A stretch of 64,000 bases of DNA, taken from Myxococcus stipitatus (GTDB taxonomy: Bacteria > Myxococcota > Myxococcia > Myxococcales > Myxococcaceae). Location of the stretch: contig NZ_CP102770.1 of assembly GCF_038561935.1 (NCBI RefSeq), positions 5,890,001 to 5,954,000 of the forward strand, written 5' to 3'. The notes beneath the pieces were generated by a model. It was given only the letters and a program-made list of their open reading frames with translations, ran no database searches and was not told the origin of the DNA. Position numbers and translations under genes: made by a program. The stretch's first letter is position 1. Every line of letters begins with the position of its first letter. Below, piece by piece: positions 1 to 8,731 of this stretch.

Positions 1-69
1 GGCCATATCCGAGAGCACCTCATAGCGGAGCCCCGCGGATGGCCCAGTGAGCAGCAGGAGTGCGGGCAT
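1..69 (-). CDS. FHA-domain protein, N-terminal 23 codons only
   Basis: Partial gene cut by the window edge. The start codon is at 67-69 on the minus strand and the 23 visible codons are open to base 1. They read MPALLLLTGPSAGLRYEVLS followed by DMA. This matches the beginning of forkhead-associated domains, where a GPxAGxRYEV strand precedes the IGRS phosphopeptide-binding loop; that loop would lie off the window. FHA domains bind phosphothreonine and in myxobacteria often accompany Ser/Thr kinases. The call rests on this short strand only. Confidence 0.6.
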   Translation of the reverse strand, partial: MPALLLLTGPSAGLRYEVLSDMA

Positions 70-122
70 GTCGCGCGAAGCCTAGCGCCCCGGAAGGCGT
101 GAGCAAGCGCCGCCGCGTCGCA

Positions 123-1295
123 CTACATGGGTCGCTCGGCGTTCAACAACGCGCGGATCTCCGCCTCATCCAGGGCCCGCCCCTCCCGGCTGAGGGCCAG
201 CGCGTTGACCTGGGTCTCCTCGACCTCCACGTGGGCCCCCTTGCGCCACTCCGTGGTGTGCACCGCGCCATCCACCAGCTTGCCCACGAGGCTCCCGTCA
301 TCCCGGGCCATGAGCTCCAGCCAGAGGTTCTCCACCACCTTGTTGCCATCCGGGTGGGTGTCGAACGGGGCGCGGACCAGGAAGGTGAGCGGCTCCATCA
401 GCCCCCGGCGCTGGAAGCGCGCCAGGAAGGCGGGAAGCAGGGCCTGGGCCTCCCGGCGCATGGACTCCGTCTGCTCCTCCGGCTCCTGCGAGAAGCGCTC
501 GCGATAGGGCACCAGGAGCTGGGACGTGTTGTGGCGCCCCAGCGGCGACACCACCGTGAGGAACAGGCCCTCGTGCCCCTCGAAGGTCTCCAGCGGCACG
601 CCGAGCAGGTTGGCGCGCGCCTCCTCCGACGGCACCACCATGAACGCCTGCCCCTCGCTGGTGCCCACCTGGGAGCGCAGCGCCGGGCCCTGCCCGAAGG
701 CCAGGTCCGTGCACAGCTCGTGCAGGAAGCTCTCGGCGGGCAACAGGTCCTGCTCGGCCAGGTGGAAGATCTCCAGGTCCCGCGCGCCGAACTTCTCCAT
801 GCCGTGGGAGTGGACCCACAGCGGCGTGTCGCCCTCCGTCACCTCCACCGCGTGCAGGTGGACATGGTCCCGGATGTCGAAGTCCAGCTCGGTGATTTCG
901 ACCACGTCCTCGGGCTCGTGCAGCTTGAACGCCGCCAGGTCCACCAGCACACCGGGGACATGCTCCAGCAGCGTGCGCACGGCCCAGAGCGCCTCGAACA
1001 CGGGCAGCGTCGGCTGCGCCCCACCCGGCTCCAGCGACAGGTGATAGTAGGCCTTCGCCTTGCCGAGCCGCTCGAAGGCCTCCGGGCTCCCGCTGTACGC
1101 CGCCTTGTTGAAGCGCGGCAGCCCGTCGGCCCCCACCGTCAACCGGACGTGCACCTCCGAGCTGTCCGCCCGGAGCACGAACCCCTGCCCGTCCTCGCTC
1201 GGTGTGAACTCCACCTCGTCCGTCGCGAACGACGCCCGCAACGCGTCTAGCGGCACCGGACCGTCCTGCTCGGTCGCCAGGAGGTAGACCTCCAT
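123..1295 (-). CDS. DUF2314/DUF4026-type protein
   Basis: A 390-residue soluble protein with no signal peptide or membrane segment. The C-terminal ~70 residues (VENLWLELM...DGSLVGKL...) resemble the DUF2314 fold, an OB-like domain of unknown function; the rest resembles DUF4026 proteins. The start MEVYLLATEQ was chosen because its ATG overlaps the stop of the upstream deoxynucleoside kinase by one base (TGATG), indicating translational coupling. Longer in-frame extensions would run deep into that gene. No catalytic motif is apparent and I do not assign a function. The family names are recognised by eye and should be taken as tentative. Confidence 0.75.
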   Translation of the reverse strand: MEVYLLATEQDGPVPLDALRASFATDEVEFTPSEDGQGFVLRADSSEVHVRLTVGADGLPRFNKAAYSGSPEAFERLGKAKAYYHLSLEPGGAQPTLPVFEALWAVRTLLEHVPGVLVDLAAFKLHEPEDVVEITELDFDIRDHVHLHAVEVTEGDTPLWVHSHGMEKFGARDLEIFHLAEQDLLPAESFLHELCTDLAFGQGPALRSQVGTSEGQAFMVVPSEEARANLLGVPLETFEGHEGLFLTVVSPLGRHNTSQLLVPYRERFSQEPEEQTESMRREAQALLPAFLARFQRRGLMEPLTFLVRAPFDTHPDGNKVVENLWLELMARDDGSLVGKLVDGAVHTTEWRKGAHVEVEETQVNALALSREGRALDEAEIRALLNAERPM

Positions 1296-1909
1296 CACAG
1301 GTGCTTCTCGATTTGCTGAAAGAGGTCCACGCGGTCCACCAGGTTGGTCAGGTAGTCGAGCTTGTCGGTGGCCAGCACCAGGACTGGAGACAACCGGTAG
1401 GCGCCGAACCATTCCTCGTACAGGGCATTGAGGCGCTGGAGGTAGCGGGTGGGAATGTCCTTCTCCATCGAGCGGCCGCGCAGGCGGATGCGCTCCTTGA
1501 GGGTCTGCACGGGGCAGCGCAGGTAGATCATCAAGTCAGGGGGGCGCAGCGACTCGGAGATGGTCTCGTACAGTTCGCAGTACGTCTTCCAGTCCCGCTT
1601 GTCGATGAGCCGCTGACGGTGGAGGTTCTTGGCGAAAATCTCCGCGTCCTCGTAGAGGGTGCGGTCTTGAAGCACGGTGCCGGGCGTGCGCTCCAACTCC
1701 CGGTGGAGGCGGAACTTGTGCGTGAGGAAGAAGAGCTGTGAGCGGAAGGCCCACGTCTTCATGTCCTTGTAGAAGTCCGCGAGGTAGGGGTTTTGGTCAT
1801 TGGGCTCGAAGGACGGCGTCAGCCCGTACTTCCGGCAGAGGAAGGACGTGAGCTCCGTCTTCCCGGCGCCGATGTTGCCCGCGATGGCGATAAACTTTTT
1901 CCTGGCCAC
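1295..1909 (-). CDS. Deoxynucleoside kinase
   Basis: Salvage enzyme that phosphorylates deoxynucleosides with ATP in the cytoplasm. The 204-residue protein starts with an ideal P-loop (IAIAGNIGAGKTE, about residues 7-19) and has the family's substrate-specificity and LID elements: the DR of QDRTLYED, and an Arg-rich lid at RIRLRGRSME. Size and motifs match the dNK/dGK/dCK family rather than thymidylate kinase. I start at GTG 1909, preceded by AGGGG; a longer reading to 1987 adds an unconserved Cys/Phe-rich peptide. The gene is coupled by a 1-base overlap to the DUF2314 gene downstream. The exact nucleoside preference cannot be read from sequence. Confidence 0.85.
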   Translation of the reverse strand: MARKKFIAIAGNIGAGKTELTSFLCRKYGLTPSFEPNDQNPYLADFYKDMKTWAFRSQLFFLTHKFRLHRELERTPGTVLQDRTLYEDAEIFAKNLHRQRLIDKRDWKTYCELYETISESLRPPDLMIYLRCPVQTLKERIRLRGRSMEKDIPTRYLQRLNALYEEWFGAYRLSPVLVLATDKLDYLTNLVDRVDLFQQIEKHL

Positions 1910-2146
1910 GCAACCCCTGCTTGTAACCCCGCCAAGCGGCGCGCACCAGAAACAAGGTAAGGAAGGCTCGTGGTAGAAGAAGTGCATGCCCCCGCCCCCT
2001 CTCCCTCACCGCGCCCCGGGCGCCGCCCCTGTCCGGGGGACGGCCACCCGTCCGGCCGTTCGGGACAGGACACCTCGCGGCGGGCCTGCCCTCGGGGCGA
2101 GCCTCTCGCCTGCCCCACGAACCGGCCCCGAGGAGGGGGCTGAGGG

Positions 2147-2935
2147 ATGCGCAAGCTTTTCTGCATTTTAGTCGCTGGAGTCTGGACGTTCGTCTGCTTC
2201 TTCCTGACCCTCGCCACGATGGTGCTGACGTTCAGCGCCGCCCGAGGCCTCTGGGTGGTCCGCAGGCTGTGGTCCCCCGTGCTGGTGTGGGCAGGCGGCG
2301 GAAAGCTGGAGGTGCTGGGCCAGGAGAACGTGGACCCCAACCGCCCCACCATCTACGTCGCCAACCACCAGTCCACCATCGACATCCCGGCGCACTTCAT
2401 GGCCGTGCCCGTGCCCTTCCGCTACGTGGCCAAGGAGCAGCTCAAGTGGGTGCCGCTCATCGGCTGGTACCTGGCGTTCGGCGGACACGTCTTCATCAAC
2501 CGGAGCAACCGCGCCAAGGCCATCGCCTCCCTGGACGCGGCGGCGAAGAAGATTCGCGGCGGCACCAGCATCTTCCTCTACCCGGAAGGCACCCGCTCCG
2601 AGGACGGTCGCGTCCTGCCCTTCAAGAAGGGCCCCTTCGCCCTGGCGCTGAAGGCACGAGTCCCCATCTGTCCGGTCACCATCGAGGGCTCGGGCAAGCT
2701 CATGCCCAAGGACAGCTGGAACATCACTCCGGGCCCCATCCGGGTGAAGATCGGCAAGCCCATCGACACCACCCGGTTCGCCGAGGATGACCGCGAGGGA
2801 CTGGCCCGCGCCGTGCGCGACGTCATCATCGCGGACAACCTCGCGCTGGGCGGCAAGGGCGGCGACGCCGAGGACGCCGTCGCCTCGTCGGGCCAAGAAG
2901 GCATCGGCGCTTCCCGCGCCCACTCCATTTCCTAG
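2147..2935 (+). CDS. 1-acyl-glycerol-3-phosphate acyltransferase (PlsC-type)
   Basis: Membrane enzyme transferring an acyl chain to lysophosphatidate in phospholipid synthesis. The N-terminus has one or two hydrophobic segments (CILVAGVWTFVCFF...), then the catalytic HX4D motif NHQSTID (about residues 74-80) and the glycerophosphate-binding FLYPEGTRS motif near residue 145. Total length of 262 residues is normal for PlsC. A GAGG-rich Shine-Dalgarno stretch lies just before ATG 2147. It is separated from the following TPR lipoprotein gene by about 10 bases, so they are likely cotranscribed. Lysophospholipid specificity is inferred from family membership. Confidence 0.88.
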   Translation: MRKLFCILVAGVWTFVCFFLTLATMVLTFSAARGLWVVRRLWSPVLVWAGGGKLEVLGQENVDPNRPTIYVANHQSTIDIPAHFMAVPVPFRYVAKEQLKWVPLIGWYLAFGGHVFINRSNRAKAIASLDAAAKKIRGGTSIFLYPEGTRSEDGRVLPFKKGPFALALKARVPICPVTIEGSGKLMPKDSWNITPGPIRVKIGKPIDTTRFAEDDREGLARAVRDVIIADNLALGGKGGDAEDAVASSGQEGIGASRAHSIS

Positions 2936-2945
2936 AGGCGCCTCC

Positions 2946-4334
2946 GTGAAGATGACCCCCGCTCACCGCTTCCGCCCCTGGGCTCGCGCCGCCGTGCTGG
3001 GCCTGGGACTGCTCGCCTCCGGCTGCAGCCACACCAACGGAGCGACGGCCACCACCGCGCGCCCCACCGACGACCGCTCCCGCGCACGCGCCTTCCTGGA
3101 CGAGAACCAGCCCCAGAAGGCGCTCATGCTCCTCACGGACCTGCATGCGCGCGGCCCCGAGGATCTGGACGTCGCGCGGATGCTGACGGAAGCCCAGGTG
3201 AAGGCGGGCCGCTCCGACGCGTGGATTGAAGAGCTCCAGGGGCGCATCCGCTCGGGCGAGCGCGCGGTGGACCAGTACATGCTGGGCCTCGCCCTCTTCT
3301 CCCGAGCCAAGGACGCCGGCGCTCCGGCCGTGGCCGCCTTCGAGCGCGCCATCGCCTTGTCGCCCGACACGGCCGAGTACCACTACCGCCTGGGCGTCGC
3401 GCGACTGGAGTCGGAGCAGTACGCGGCCGCGGTGGAGCCCCTACGCCGCGCCACGACGCTGGCCCCCGACCGTTCTTCGTGGCGACTGCCCCTCGCCAAG
3501 GCGCTGCACCGCACGGGTGACTCGCCGGGCGCGGTGGAGTCCCTGGGCGTGGTGGTGCGGGGAAGGCCCTCGCCCGCGGACGTGGCCACGGCGCGCGCGC
3601 TGATGGAGCAGGTCAACGACCCCTTCGGAGGCATCCCCAAGGCCGCCGAGGCCAAGCTGGAAGAAGGCCTGCGCTACCTCAACGATTTGGATGTCCCCCA
3701 GCACGCCATCCTCGCGTTCGAGGAGGTCCTCCACGACTACCCGGACCTCTCCGTGCTGCACTCGCTCCTGGGCCTCGCGTACCAGCGCCTGGACGATGCG
3801 GGGCGCGCCGTGGATGAGTTCAAGCAGGCCATCGAACGCGCGCCGCGGGACGGAAAGAACCACCTCTACCTGGGGGAGCTGTACGCCTCGCGCCAGCGGC
3901 CGGACGCGGCCCGTGCGGCCTTCGAGAAGGCCGTGGAGCTCCACCCCTTGCTGGACACCGCCTGGTTCCGCCTGGGCGACCTGCACCTCGACCGCAGGGA
4001 CCTGCCCGCGGCCCGCGCGGCCTTCTCCGTGGCCGTGTCGCTGACGCCCGATTCCATCCCCGCACGGGGCAAGCTCGCGCTCGTGTACCAGCTCGAGGCC
4101 GACTACCCCGCCGCGGAACGCGAGCTGCGCTACGTGGTCGAAAAGGACCCGGAGAACGTGGAGTTCTCGCTGCGACTGGGGCTGCTCTTCACGGAGCAGT
4201 CGATGAAGTCCTCGCGGCCTCAGGTGAGGAAGTCAGCCGCGGAGGAAGCCGAGCGCTGGCTCTCCAAGGTCCTGGAGGCCCAGCCGGAGAACGCGGTGGC
4301 CTCGCGTGCGCTGCAATCCCTCAAGGGCCAGTAG
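2946..4334 (+). CDS. TPR-repeat lipoprotein
   Basis: A 462-residue predicted lipoprotein. The signal sequence ends in the lipobox LLASGC (Cys near residue 26), so it should be processed by signal peptidase II. The remainder is a chain of tetratricopeptide helix pairs with repeated A-x-x-x-F/Y-x-x-A-l-x-l-x-P signatures (for example AFERAIALSPDTAEYHYRLG and AAFEKAVELHPLLDTAWFRLG), roughly ten units. TPR lipoproteins serve as scaffolds in envelope assemblies. Start GTG 2946 has GAGG six to seven bases upstream; ATG 2952 is an equally readable alternative. The gene lies 10 bases after the acyltransferase. Confidence 0.82.
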   Translation: MKMTPAHRFRPWARAAVLGLGLLASGCSHTNGATATTARPTDDRSRARAFLDENQPQKALMLLTDLHARGPEDLDVARMLTEAQVKAGRSDAWIEELQGRIRSGERAVDQYMLGLALFSRAKDAGAPAVAAFERAIALSPDTAEYHYRLGVARLESEQYAAAVEPLRRATTLAPDRSSWRLPLAKALHRTGDSPGAVESLGVVVRGRPSPADVATARALMEQVNDPFGGIPKAAEAKLEEGLRYLNDLDVPQHAILAFEEVLHDYPDLSVLHSLLGLAYQRLDDAGRAVDEFKQAIERAPRDGKNHLYLGELYASRQRPDAARAAFEKAVELHPLLDTAWFRLGDLHLDRRDLPAARAAFSVAVSLTPDSIPARGKLALVYQLEADYPAAERELRYVVEKDPENVEFSLRLGLLFTEQSMKSSRPQVRKSAAEEAERWLSKVLEAQPENAVASRALQSLKGQ

Positions 4335-4370
4335 CCACCAGCGGGCCGCGCCCTCTACACTTCGTCCCCG

Positions 4371-5027
4371 ATGAGCGACGGCCGCAAGTCTCCGCGCACG
4401 ACTTCCAATCCAGACACGCAGCCCCGGACTCCCACGAGCCCGGGCATGCCTCGCGCGCCGACGAATCCCGGCATGCGGGTGATGTCGGCCGCGCGCACGG
4501 CGCCGCTCGAGAAGAGCCAGCAGTCAGGTCCGCTGAGCAAGCGACTCGCGGGCGAGGCGTCCAACCAGGCCCTCAATGCCCTCTCCATCGCGAAGGAGAT
4601 GGTGGGCGACTTCCGCCAGAGCGACCGCTTCTTCAAGTACAAGGCAGGCATCGTCGCGACCTGGCTGGCGCTGACGGCGGCGAGCTTCGCCATCGCCTGC
4701 CCCGGCAGCTCCATGCGGACCGGTGACATGGACGCGCGGCTGGTGCTCAGCGACAAGCTGGACCGGCCCTCCGTCACCATCTGGAACGAGAGCAAGGCGG
4801 CCTGGAAGGACGTCACGCTCATCGTCAACGGGCAGTACCGCGCGGCGGTGCCCTCCGTCGCGGCCGGGGAGTTCATCACCATCACCCCCAAGCAGCTCAT
4901 GGGCAACAGCGGCGCGGCCCCCGCGGACCTGCGCTTCGAGTCGCTGGAGATGCGCAGCAGCGACGACAGCGCCAACCTCACCGAGGACCTGCGCAACGAG
5001 TGGAAGCGCCTCCTCGGGCCCAAGTAG
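4371..5027 (+). CDS. Single-pass membrane protein of unknown function
   Basis: Unrecognised 218-residue protein. The first ~75 residues are Pro/Thr/Ser-rich and polar (linker-like, cytoplasmic if type II), followed by a hydrophobic segment around residues 90-110 (GIVATWLALTAASFAIAC) and a C-terminal ~110-residue domain with beta-rich character (RLVLSDKLDRPSVTIWNES, VTLIVNGQYRAAVPSV). The domain reads like a small Ig-like or carbohydrate-binding fold, but this is only an impression. The last plus-strand gene before the ribosomal block; it converges with rplQ. Confidence 0.7.
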   Translation: MSDGRKSPRTTSNPDTQPRTPTSPGMPRAPTNPGMRVMSAARTAPLEKSQQSGPLSKRLAGEASNQALNALSIAKEMVGDFRQSDRFFKYKAGIVATWLALTAASFAIACPGSSMRTGDMDARLVLSDKLDRPSVTIWNESKAAWKDVTLIVNGQYRAAVPSVAAGEFITITPKQLMGNSGAAPADLRFESLEMRSSDDSANLTEDLRNEWKRLLGPK

Positions 5028-5043
5028 GCCCCTGGAAACACGA

Positions 5044-5074
5044 AGGGCGCCCTCCCCTGCGGGAAGAGCGCCCT
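5044..5074. terminator. Hairpin between converging genes, likely rplQ terminator
   Basis: AGGGCGC at 5044-5050 pairs with GCGCCCT at 5068-5074, and an inner TCCC/GGGA stem closes a 4-base loop. It lies 47 bases beyond the rplQ stop and 17 beyond the plus-strand stop at 5027. On the minus strand it is followed by TCGTGTTTCC, a weak U-tract. It could serve both directions. Confidence 0.5.
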
Positions 5075-5120
5075 CGCGTTGCCACCGGCCCCTCCTCACG
5101 AAGGGGCGCGGCAGGCGGCC

Positions 5121-5537
5121 TTACTCGGCCTTGGTCTCTTCGGCAGCGGGAGCCTCGGCGGCGGGCGCGGCCTTCTTCTCCGGCCGATCCACCAGCTCCA
5201 GCAGGGCCATCTCCGCGGCGTCACCCCGGCGGAAGCCGAGGCGAATGATGCGGGTGTAGCCGCCCGGACGCGTGGCGTACCGGTCCTTGTACTCGCTGAA
5301 GACCTTCTTCAGCACGTCACGGTCCTTCACCGTCCGGGCCGCCAGACGCACGTTGGAGAGACCACCACGCTTACCCAGCGTGATGATGCGCTCCGCCAGC
5401 TTCCGGGCCTCCTTGGCCTTGGGAAGCGTGGTGCGGATGGCCTGGTGCTCGAGCAGCGAGGTGACCATGTTGTTCAGCATCGCGAGCCGGTGGCTCGTGG
5501 TGCGGTGCAGCTTCCTCTGTCCGACCTTGTGGCGCAT
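5121..5537 (-). CDS. rplQ: 50S ribosomal protein L17
   Basis: Large-subunit protein lining the peptide exit tunnel region. The first ~115 residues are canonical (MRHKVGQRKLHRTTSHR..., ending around RRGDAAEMALLELVD). The last ~20 residues form an Ala/Glu/Pro tail (KKAAPAAEAPAAEETKAE) beyond the usual length. Last gene of the alpha operon, directly downstream of rpoA but separated from it by a 180-base gap containing a 14-bp perfect inverted repeat. Confidence 0.97.
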   Translation of the reverse strand: MRHKVGQRKLHRTTSHRLAMLNNMVTSLLEHQAIRTTLPKAKEARKLAERIITLGKRGGLSNVRLAARTVKDRDVLKKVFSEYKDRYATRPGGYTRIIRLGFRRGDAAEMALLELVDRPEKKAAPAAEAPAAEETKAE

Positions 5538-5659
5538 CGTCCTGCTCCGGGCCCCCGAGGGGACCCACCACTCCGGCCGTATCAGGTACCGGGTGGGAAG
5601 GGCGGACCCGACACGAGGCCCGCCACTGCTGATTGGACCGGGTGGGTCTCACCTGGTCC

Positions 5660-5705
5660 CTTCCCTCCGCGCCGCCTGCGGCCATGTCGCGGGCGCGGAG
5701 GGAAG
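5660..5705. repeat. 14-bp perfect inverted repeat between rpoA and rplQ
   Basis: CTTCCCTCCGCGCC at 5660-5673 is exactly complementary to GGCGCGGAGGGAAG at 5692-5705, loop of 18 bases. In the transcript this makes a very stable hairpin starting 13 bases after the rpoA stop. No U-run follows on the minus strand, so it may be a processing or mRNA-stability element, or a partial terminator that lowers rplQ relative to rpoA. Confidence 0.6.
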
Positions 5706-5717
5706 TACCGCGAGACT

Positions 5718-6740
5718 CTACACCTTCGGCGCGGCCGGGGCCGGGGCCTGCTTCGGCGGCCAGTTCTCCAGCTTCATGCCGAGCGACAGGCCCATCTCCG
5801 CCAGGATCTCCTTGATCTCCTTCAGAGACTTGCGGCCGAAGTTCTTCGTCTTGAGCATCTCGGCCTCGGTGCGCTGCACCAGGTCGCCGATGGTCTTGAT
5901 GTTGGCCTGCTGCAGGCAGTTGGCCGACCGAACCGACAGCTCCAGCTCATCCACCGAGCGGAACAGGTTCTCGTTGAGCTTCGCCTCTTCTTTCGGCGCC
6001 TCGGCGATGACCGGCTCCTCGGTCTCGTCGAAGTTCACGAAGACCGTGAGCTGCTCCTTGATGATCTTCGCCGCGTAGGCCACCGCGTCCTGCGGCGACA
6101 CGGAGCCATCCGTCCAGACCTCGAGCGACAGCTTGTCGAAGTCGGTGACCTGACCGACGCGCGCGTTGGTGACCTGGTAGTTCACCTTGCGGGTCGGCGA
6201 GAAGAGCGAGTCAATGGGGATGGTGCCGATGGGCGAACCCGCCACCTTGTTGGCGTTGGCCGGCACGTAGCCACGTCCGCGGCGGCACGTCAGCTCCATG
6301 CGGAGCTTCCCACCCTCGGAGATGGTGCAGATGTGGTGACCAGGGTTGAGGATCTCCACGTCGGCGTCGGCGATGATGTCACCCGCCTTCACCTCCTTGG
6401 GGCCCTCCGCCTCGATGCGCAGGGTCTTCGTCTCGTTCGTGTGCATCCGAAGGAGGACTTCCTTCAGGTTCAGCACGACGTCCGTGACGTCCTCGGACAC
6501 CTCGGGGATGGTGGTGAACTCGTGGTCCACGCCCTCGATCTTCACCGAGGTGATGGCCGCGCCCTGCAGCGACGACAGGAGCACCCGGCGCAGCGAGTTC
6601 CCCAGGGTGGTGCCGAATCCGCGCTCCAGCGGCTCCGCCACGAACTTCCCGTAGGTGGGCGTCAGGCTGTCCTGGTCCACTTCCATGCGGCGCGGCTTGA
6701 TGAGGTCACGCCAGTTCTTCGCAACGAACGTATCAGCCAT
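5718..6740 (-). CDS. rpoA: DNA-directed RNA polymerase alpha subunit
   Basis: Alpha subunit; the dimer scaffolds beta and beta-prime and its C-terminal domain contacts UP elements and activators. The N-terminal domain (residues ~1-235) contains the signature FGTTLGNSLRRVLLSSLQGAAI, and the C-terminal domain (about 265-320) has the helix-hairpin-helix region with LSVRSANCLQQANIKTIGDL and KNFGRKSLKEIKEIL. Length of 340 residues is typical; the Ala/Pro-rich last ~10 residues are a short tail. Follows rpsD after 159 bases in the alpha operon. Confidence 0.98.
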   Translation of the reverse strand: MADTFVAKNWRDLIKPRRMEVDQDSLTPTYGKFVAEPLERGFGTTLGNSLRRVLLSSLQGAAITSVKIEGVDHEFTTIPEVSEDVTDVVLNLKEVLLRMHTNETKTLRIEAEGPKEVKAGDIIADADVEILNPGHHICTISEGGKLRMELTCRRGRGYVPANANKVAGSPIGTIPIDSLFSPTRKVNYQVTNARVGQVTDFDKLSLEVWTDGSVSPQDAVAYAAKIIKEQLTVFVNFDETEEPVIAEAPKEEAKLNENLFRSVDELELSVRSANCLQQANIKTIGDLVQRTEAEMLKTKNFGRKSLKEIKEILAEMGLSLGMKLENWPPKQAPAPAAPKV

Positions 6741-6899
6741 GGTGTACGACTCCTCGAGACGTGCGCCACCACCGACTTACCCACCAGCGCGGCGGGAGGA
6801 TGGACACGTGGGGACTGCGATAAAGCACGACGCCCCGGCCTCGTCGGCCAGGGCGCGTTGGTACCTCGTCCAGGCGCCTGAGATGGCCTGGCGCGGGGA

Positions 6900-7526
6900 T
6901 TACTTCGAGTAGAGCTCGACGATGAGCTGCTCCTGGATGGGCATCGTCAGGTCCTCGCGGTTCGGAACCGTGCGAACCGTGCCCTTGAACGCCTTCTTGT
7001 CCAGGTCAATCCACTGCGGAACGCCACGACGGTCCACCGTCTCCAGCGCCTCGGAGATTCGGAGCACCTTGCGGCTCTTCTCCACCACCTCGACGGACGT
7101 GCCGGGCTTGATGGAGAACGAGGGGATGTTCACCTTGCGGCCATTCACCTGGAAGTGGCCGTGGCGAACCAGCTGGCGCGCCTCGTTGCGGGTGTCCGCG
7201 AAGCCCATGCGGAACACGACGTTGTCCAGACGGAGCTCCAGCTGCTGCAGGAGGTTCTCACCCGTCTTGCCCTTGGCGGCGGACGCGCGGTGGTAGTAGC
7301 CGCGGAACTGGTTCTCCAGCAGGCCGTACATGCGCTTAACCTTCTGCTTCTCGCGCAGCTGCACGCCGTAGCCAGAGAACTTCACGCGGCCCTGGCCGTG
7401 CTGGCCGGGGGGGTACGGGCGGCGCTCGATGGCACACTTGTCCGTGTAGCAGCGGTCGCCCTTCAGGTACATCTTGAGGTTTTCGCGCCGGCAGATACGG
7501 CAAGCGCTCGCGGTGTAACGGGCCAC
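6900..7526 (-). CDS. rpsD: 30S ribosomal protein S4
   Basis: Primary 16S rRNA-binding protein that nucleates 5'-domain assembly. The 208-residue protein keeps the zinc-type N-terminus with four cysteines (C9, C12, C26, C31), so it is the C+ form of S4. The S4 RNA-binding domain is at about 95-160 (LELRLDNVVFRMGFADTRNEARQLV). It ends with the conserved VELYSK. In many bacteria S4 represses the alpha operon by binding its leader; no such pseudoknot was identified here. Confidence 0.98.
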   Translation of the reverse strand: MARYTASACRICRRENLKMYLKGDRCYTDKCAIERRPYPPGQHGQGRVKFSGYGVQLREKQKVKRMYGLLENQFRGYYHRASAAKGKTGENLLQQLELRLDNVVFRMGFADTRNEARQLVRHGHFQVNGRKVNIPSFSIKPGTSVEVVEKSRKVLRISEALETVDRRGVPQWIDLDKKAFKGTVRTVPNREDLTMPIQEQLIVELYSK

Positions 7527-7598
7527 AGACTTCTCCTTAAAGATGATCTGGAGCCGCCTCCATGCCCGAGGACATGAGAGGCGGCCCGGACGAAGGGG

Positions 7599-8039
7599 TT
7601 AGACGCGGCGGCGCTTGGGCTGGCGGCACCCGTTGTGCGGAATGGGCGTCACGTCGCGGATGAGGTTGATCTTCAGACCGGCGGCGGCCAGCGCGCGCAG
7701 CGCCGACTCGCGGCCCGCGCCCGGACCCTTCACGAACACGGACACGTTCTTCAGCCCGTGCTCCATCGCCTTCGCGGCGGCATCGCCGGCGGCCACCTGG
7801 GCGGCGAACGGGGTGGACTTGCGGCTTCCCTTGAAGCCACGCGCCCCGGCCGAGGACCAGGAGATCACGTTCCCGGACACGTCCGTGATCGTGATGATGG
7901 TGTTGTTGAACGTGGACTGGATATGGACCACGCCGTTGAGAATGCTCTTCTTGCCCTTGCGCTTCGCCTTCTTCGCGGCAGGGGCCTCGCCCTCGGCACC
8001 CGCGGGCGCCGCAGCCGAAGTATTGGTCTCGTCAGCCAT
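7599..8039 (-). CDS. rpsK: 30S ribosomal protein S11
   Basis: Platform protein of the small subunit contacting mRNA near the E site. The conserved body begins at NGVVHIQSTFNNTIITITD and ends at the canonical HNGCRQPKRRRV. About 30 residues of Ala/Gly/Lys-rich extension precede it (MADETNTSAAAPAGAEGEA...KKAKRKGKKS), making 146 residues where 129 is common. A good GAGG lies upstream of the ATG at 8039, supporting this start and thus the extension. Confidence 0.97.
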   Translation of the reverse strand: MADETNTSAAAPAGAEGEAPAAKKAKRKGKKSILNGVVHIQSTFNNTIITITDVSGNVISWSSAGARGFKGSRKSTPFAAQVAAGDAAAKAMEHGLKNVSVFVKGPGAGRESALRALAAAGLKINLIRDVTPIPHNGCRQPKRRRV

Positions 8040-8101
8040 TTGAGTTGCTGCTCCTGAGAGGAGGTGATCGACGCCGGCACCTCACGGGCCGGCGCTGCGG
8101 T

Positions 8102-8485
8102 TTACCGAGCCGGAGCCGCCGGCTTCGCCCGAACGATGCCACGCTTCGGACCCTTGCGGGTACGCGCGTTGGTGTGGGTACGCTGGCCACGAACCGGCAA
8201 GCCCTTGCGGTGACGCAGGCCGCGGTAGCAGCCCAGGTCCATCAGGCGCTTGATGTTCATCGTGACTTCACGCCGGAGGTCACCCTCGACCTTGTAGCTG
8301 GCCTCGATGATCTCACGGATCTTGCGAGCCTGGTCCTCGGTGAGGTCCTTGGTCCGGGTGGTGGGATCGATGCCCGCCGCCTCGATGATGTCGTGCGCGG
8401 ACTTGTTGCCGATCCCGTAGATGTACTGGAGCGAGATCACGGCGCGCTTGTTGGGCGGCAGGTCGATGCCGGCGATACGAGCCAT
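8102..8485 (-). CDS. rpsM: 30S ribosomal protein S13
   Basis: Head protein that forms intersubunit bridges and touches P-site tRNA. Canonical 127-residue form: MARIAGIDLPPNKR at the N-terminus, the helix-turn-helix IYGIGNKSAHDII, and the conserved RGQRTHTNARTRKGPKR tail. Sits between rpmJ and rpsK in the alpha operon. Confidence 0.98.
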   Translation of the reverse strand: MARIAGIDLPPNKRAVISLQYIYGIGNKSAHDIIEAAGIDPTTRTKDLTEDQARKIREIIEASYKVEGDLRREVTMNIKRLMDLGCYRGLRHRKGLPVRGQRTHTNARTRKGPKRGIVRAKPAAPAR

Positions 8486-8539
8486 CTTCGGTCTTCCTTC
8501 TGGGGTGGAGTTGGTCTGAAGCCAACGGCCTTCTGGCCG

Positions 8540-8656
8540 TTAGCCCTGGCGCTGCTTGTGCCGCGGATTGGAAGCGCAAATCACGCGCACGATGCCCTTG
8601 CGGCGAACAACCTTGCACTTGTCGCAGATCTTCTTGACGGACGCCCGAACCTTCAT
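8540..8656 (-). CDS. rpmJ: 50S ribosomal protein L36
   Basis: A 38-residue protein translated from the minus strand: MKVRASVKKICDKCKVVRRK then GIVRVICASNPRHKQRQG, stop TAA. The zinc-type ligands are present: C11, C14, C27 and H33. This is the C+ form of L36. It lies at its standard place between infA and rpsM. Being so short it is easily missed by length-filtered gene finding. Confidence 0.97.
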   Translation of the reverse strand: MKVRASVKKICDKCKVVRRKGIVRVICASNPRHKQRQG

Positions 8657-8731
8657 GGAGCGAACTTCCTTCCTTCAAACAGATGAAAAGCCAACGGGCC
8701 GCCTGTCCGTACCTCGGAAGGCCGCCCCTTT

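Noticed and set aside
1910..1987. Upstream extension of the deoxynucleoside kinase
   Set aside because: Cys/Phe-rich, unconserved and before a GTG with a plausible Shine-Dalgarno sequence.
5079..6881. A long open frame on the plus strand opposite rplQ and rpoA
   Set aside because: It lies on the reverse strand of two universally conserved genes; its composition (His/Arg/Leu/Val-rich) is the usual shadow of high-GC codon bias.
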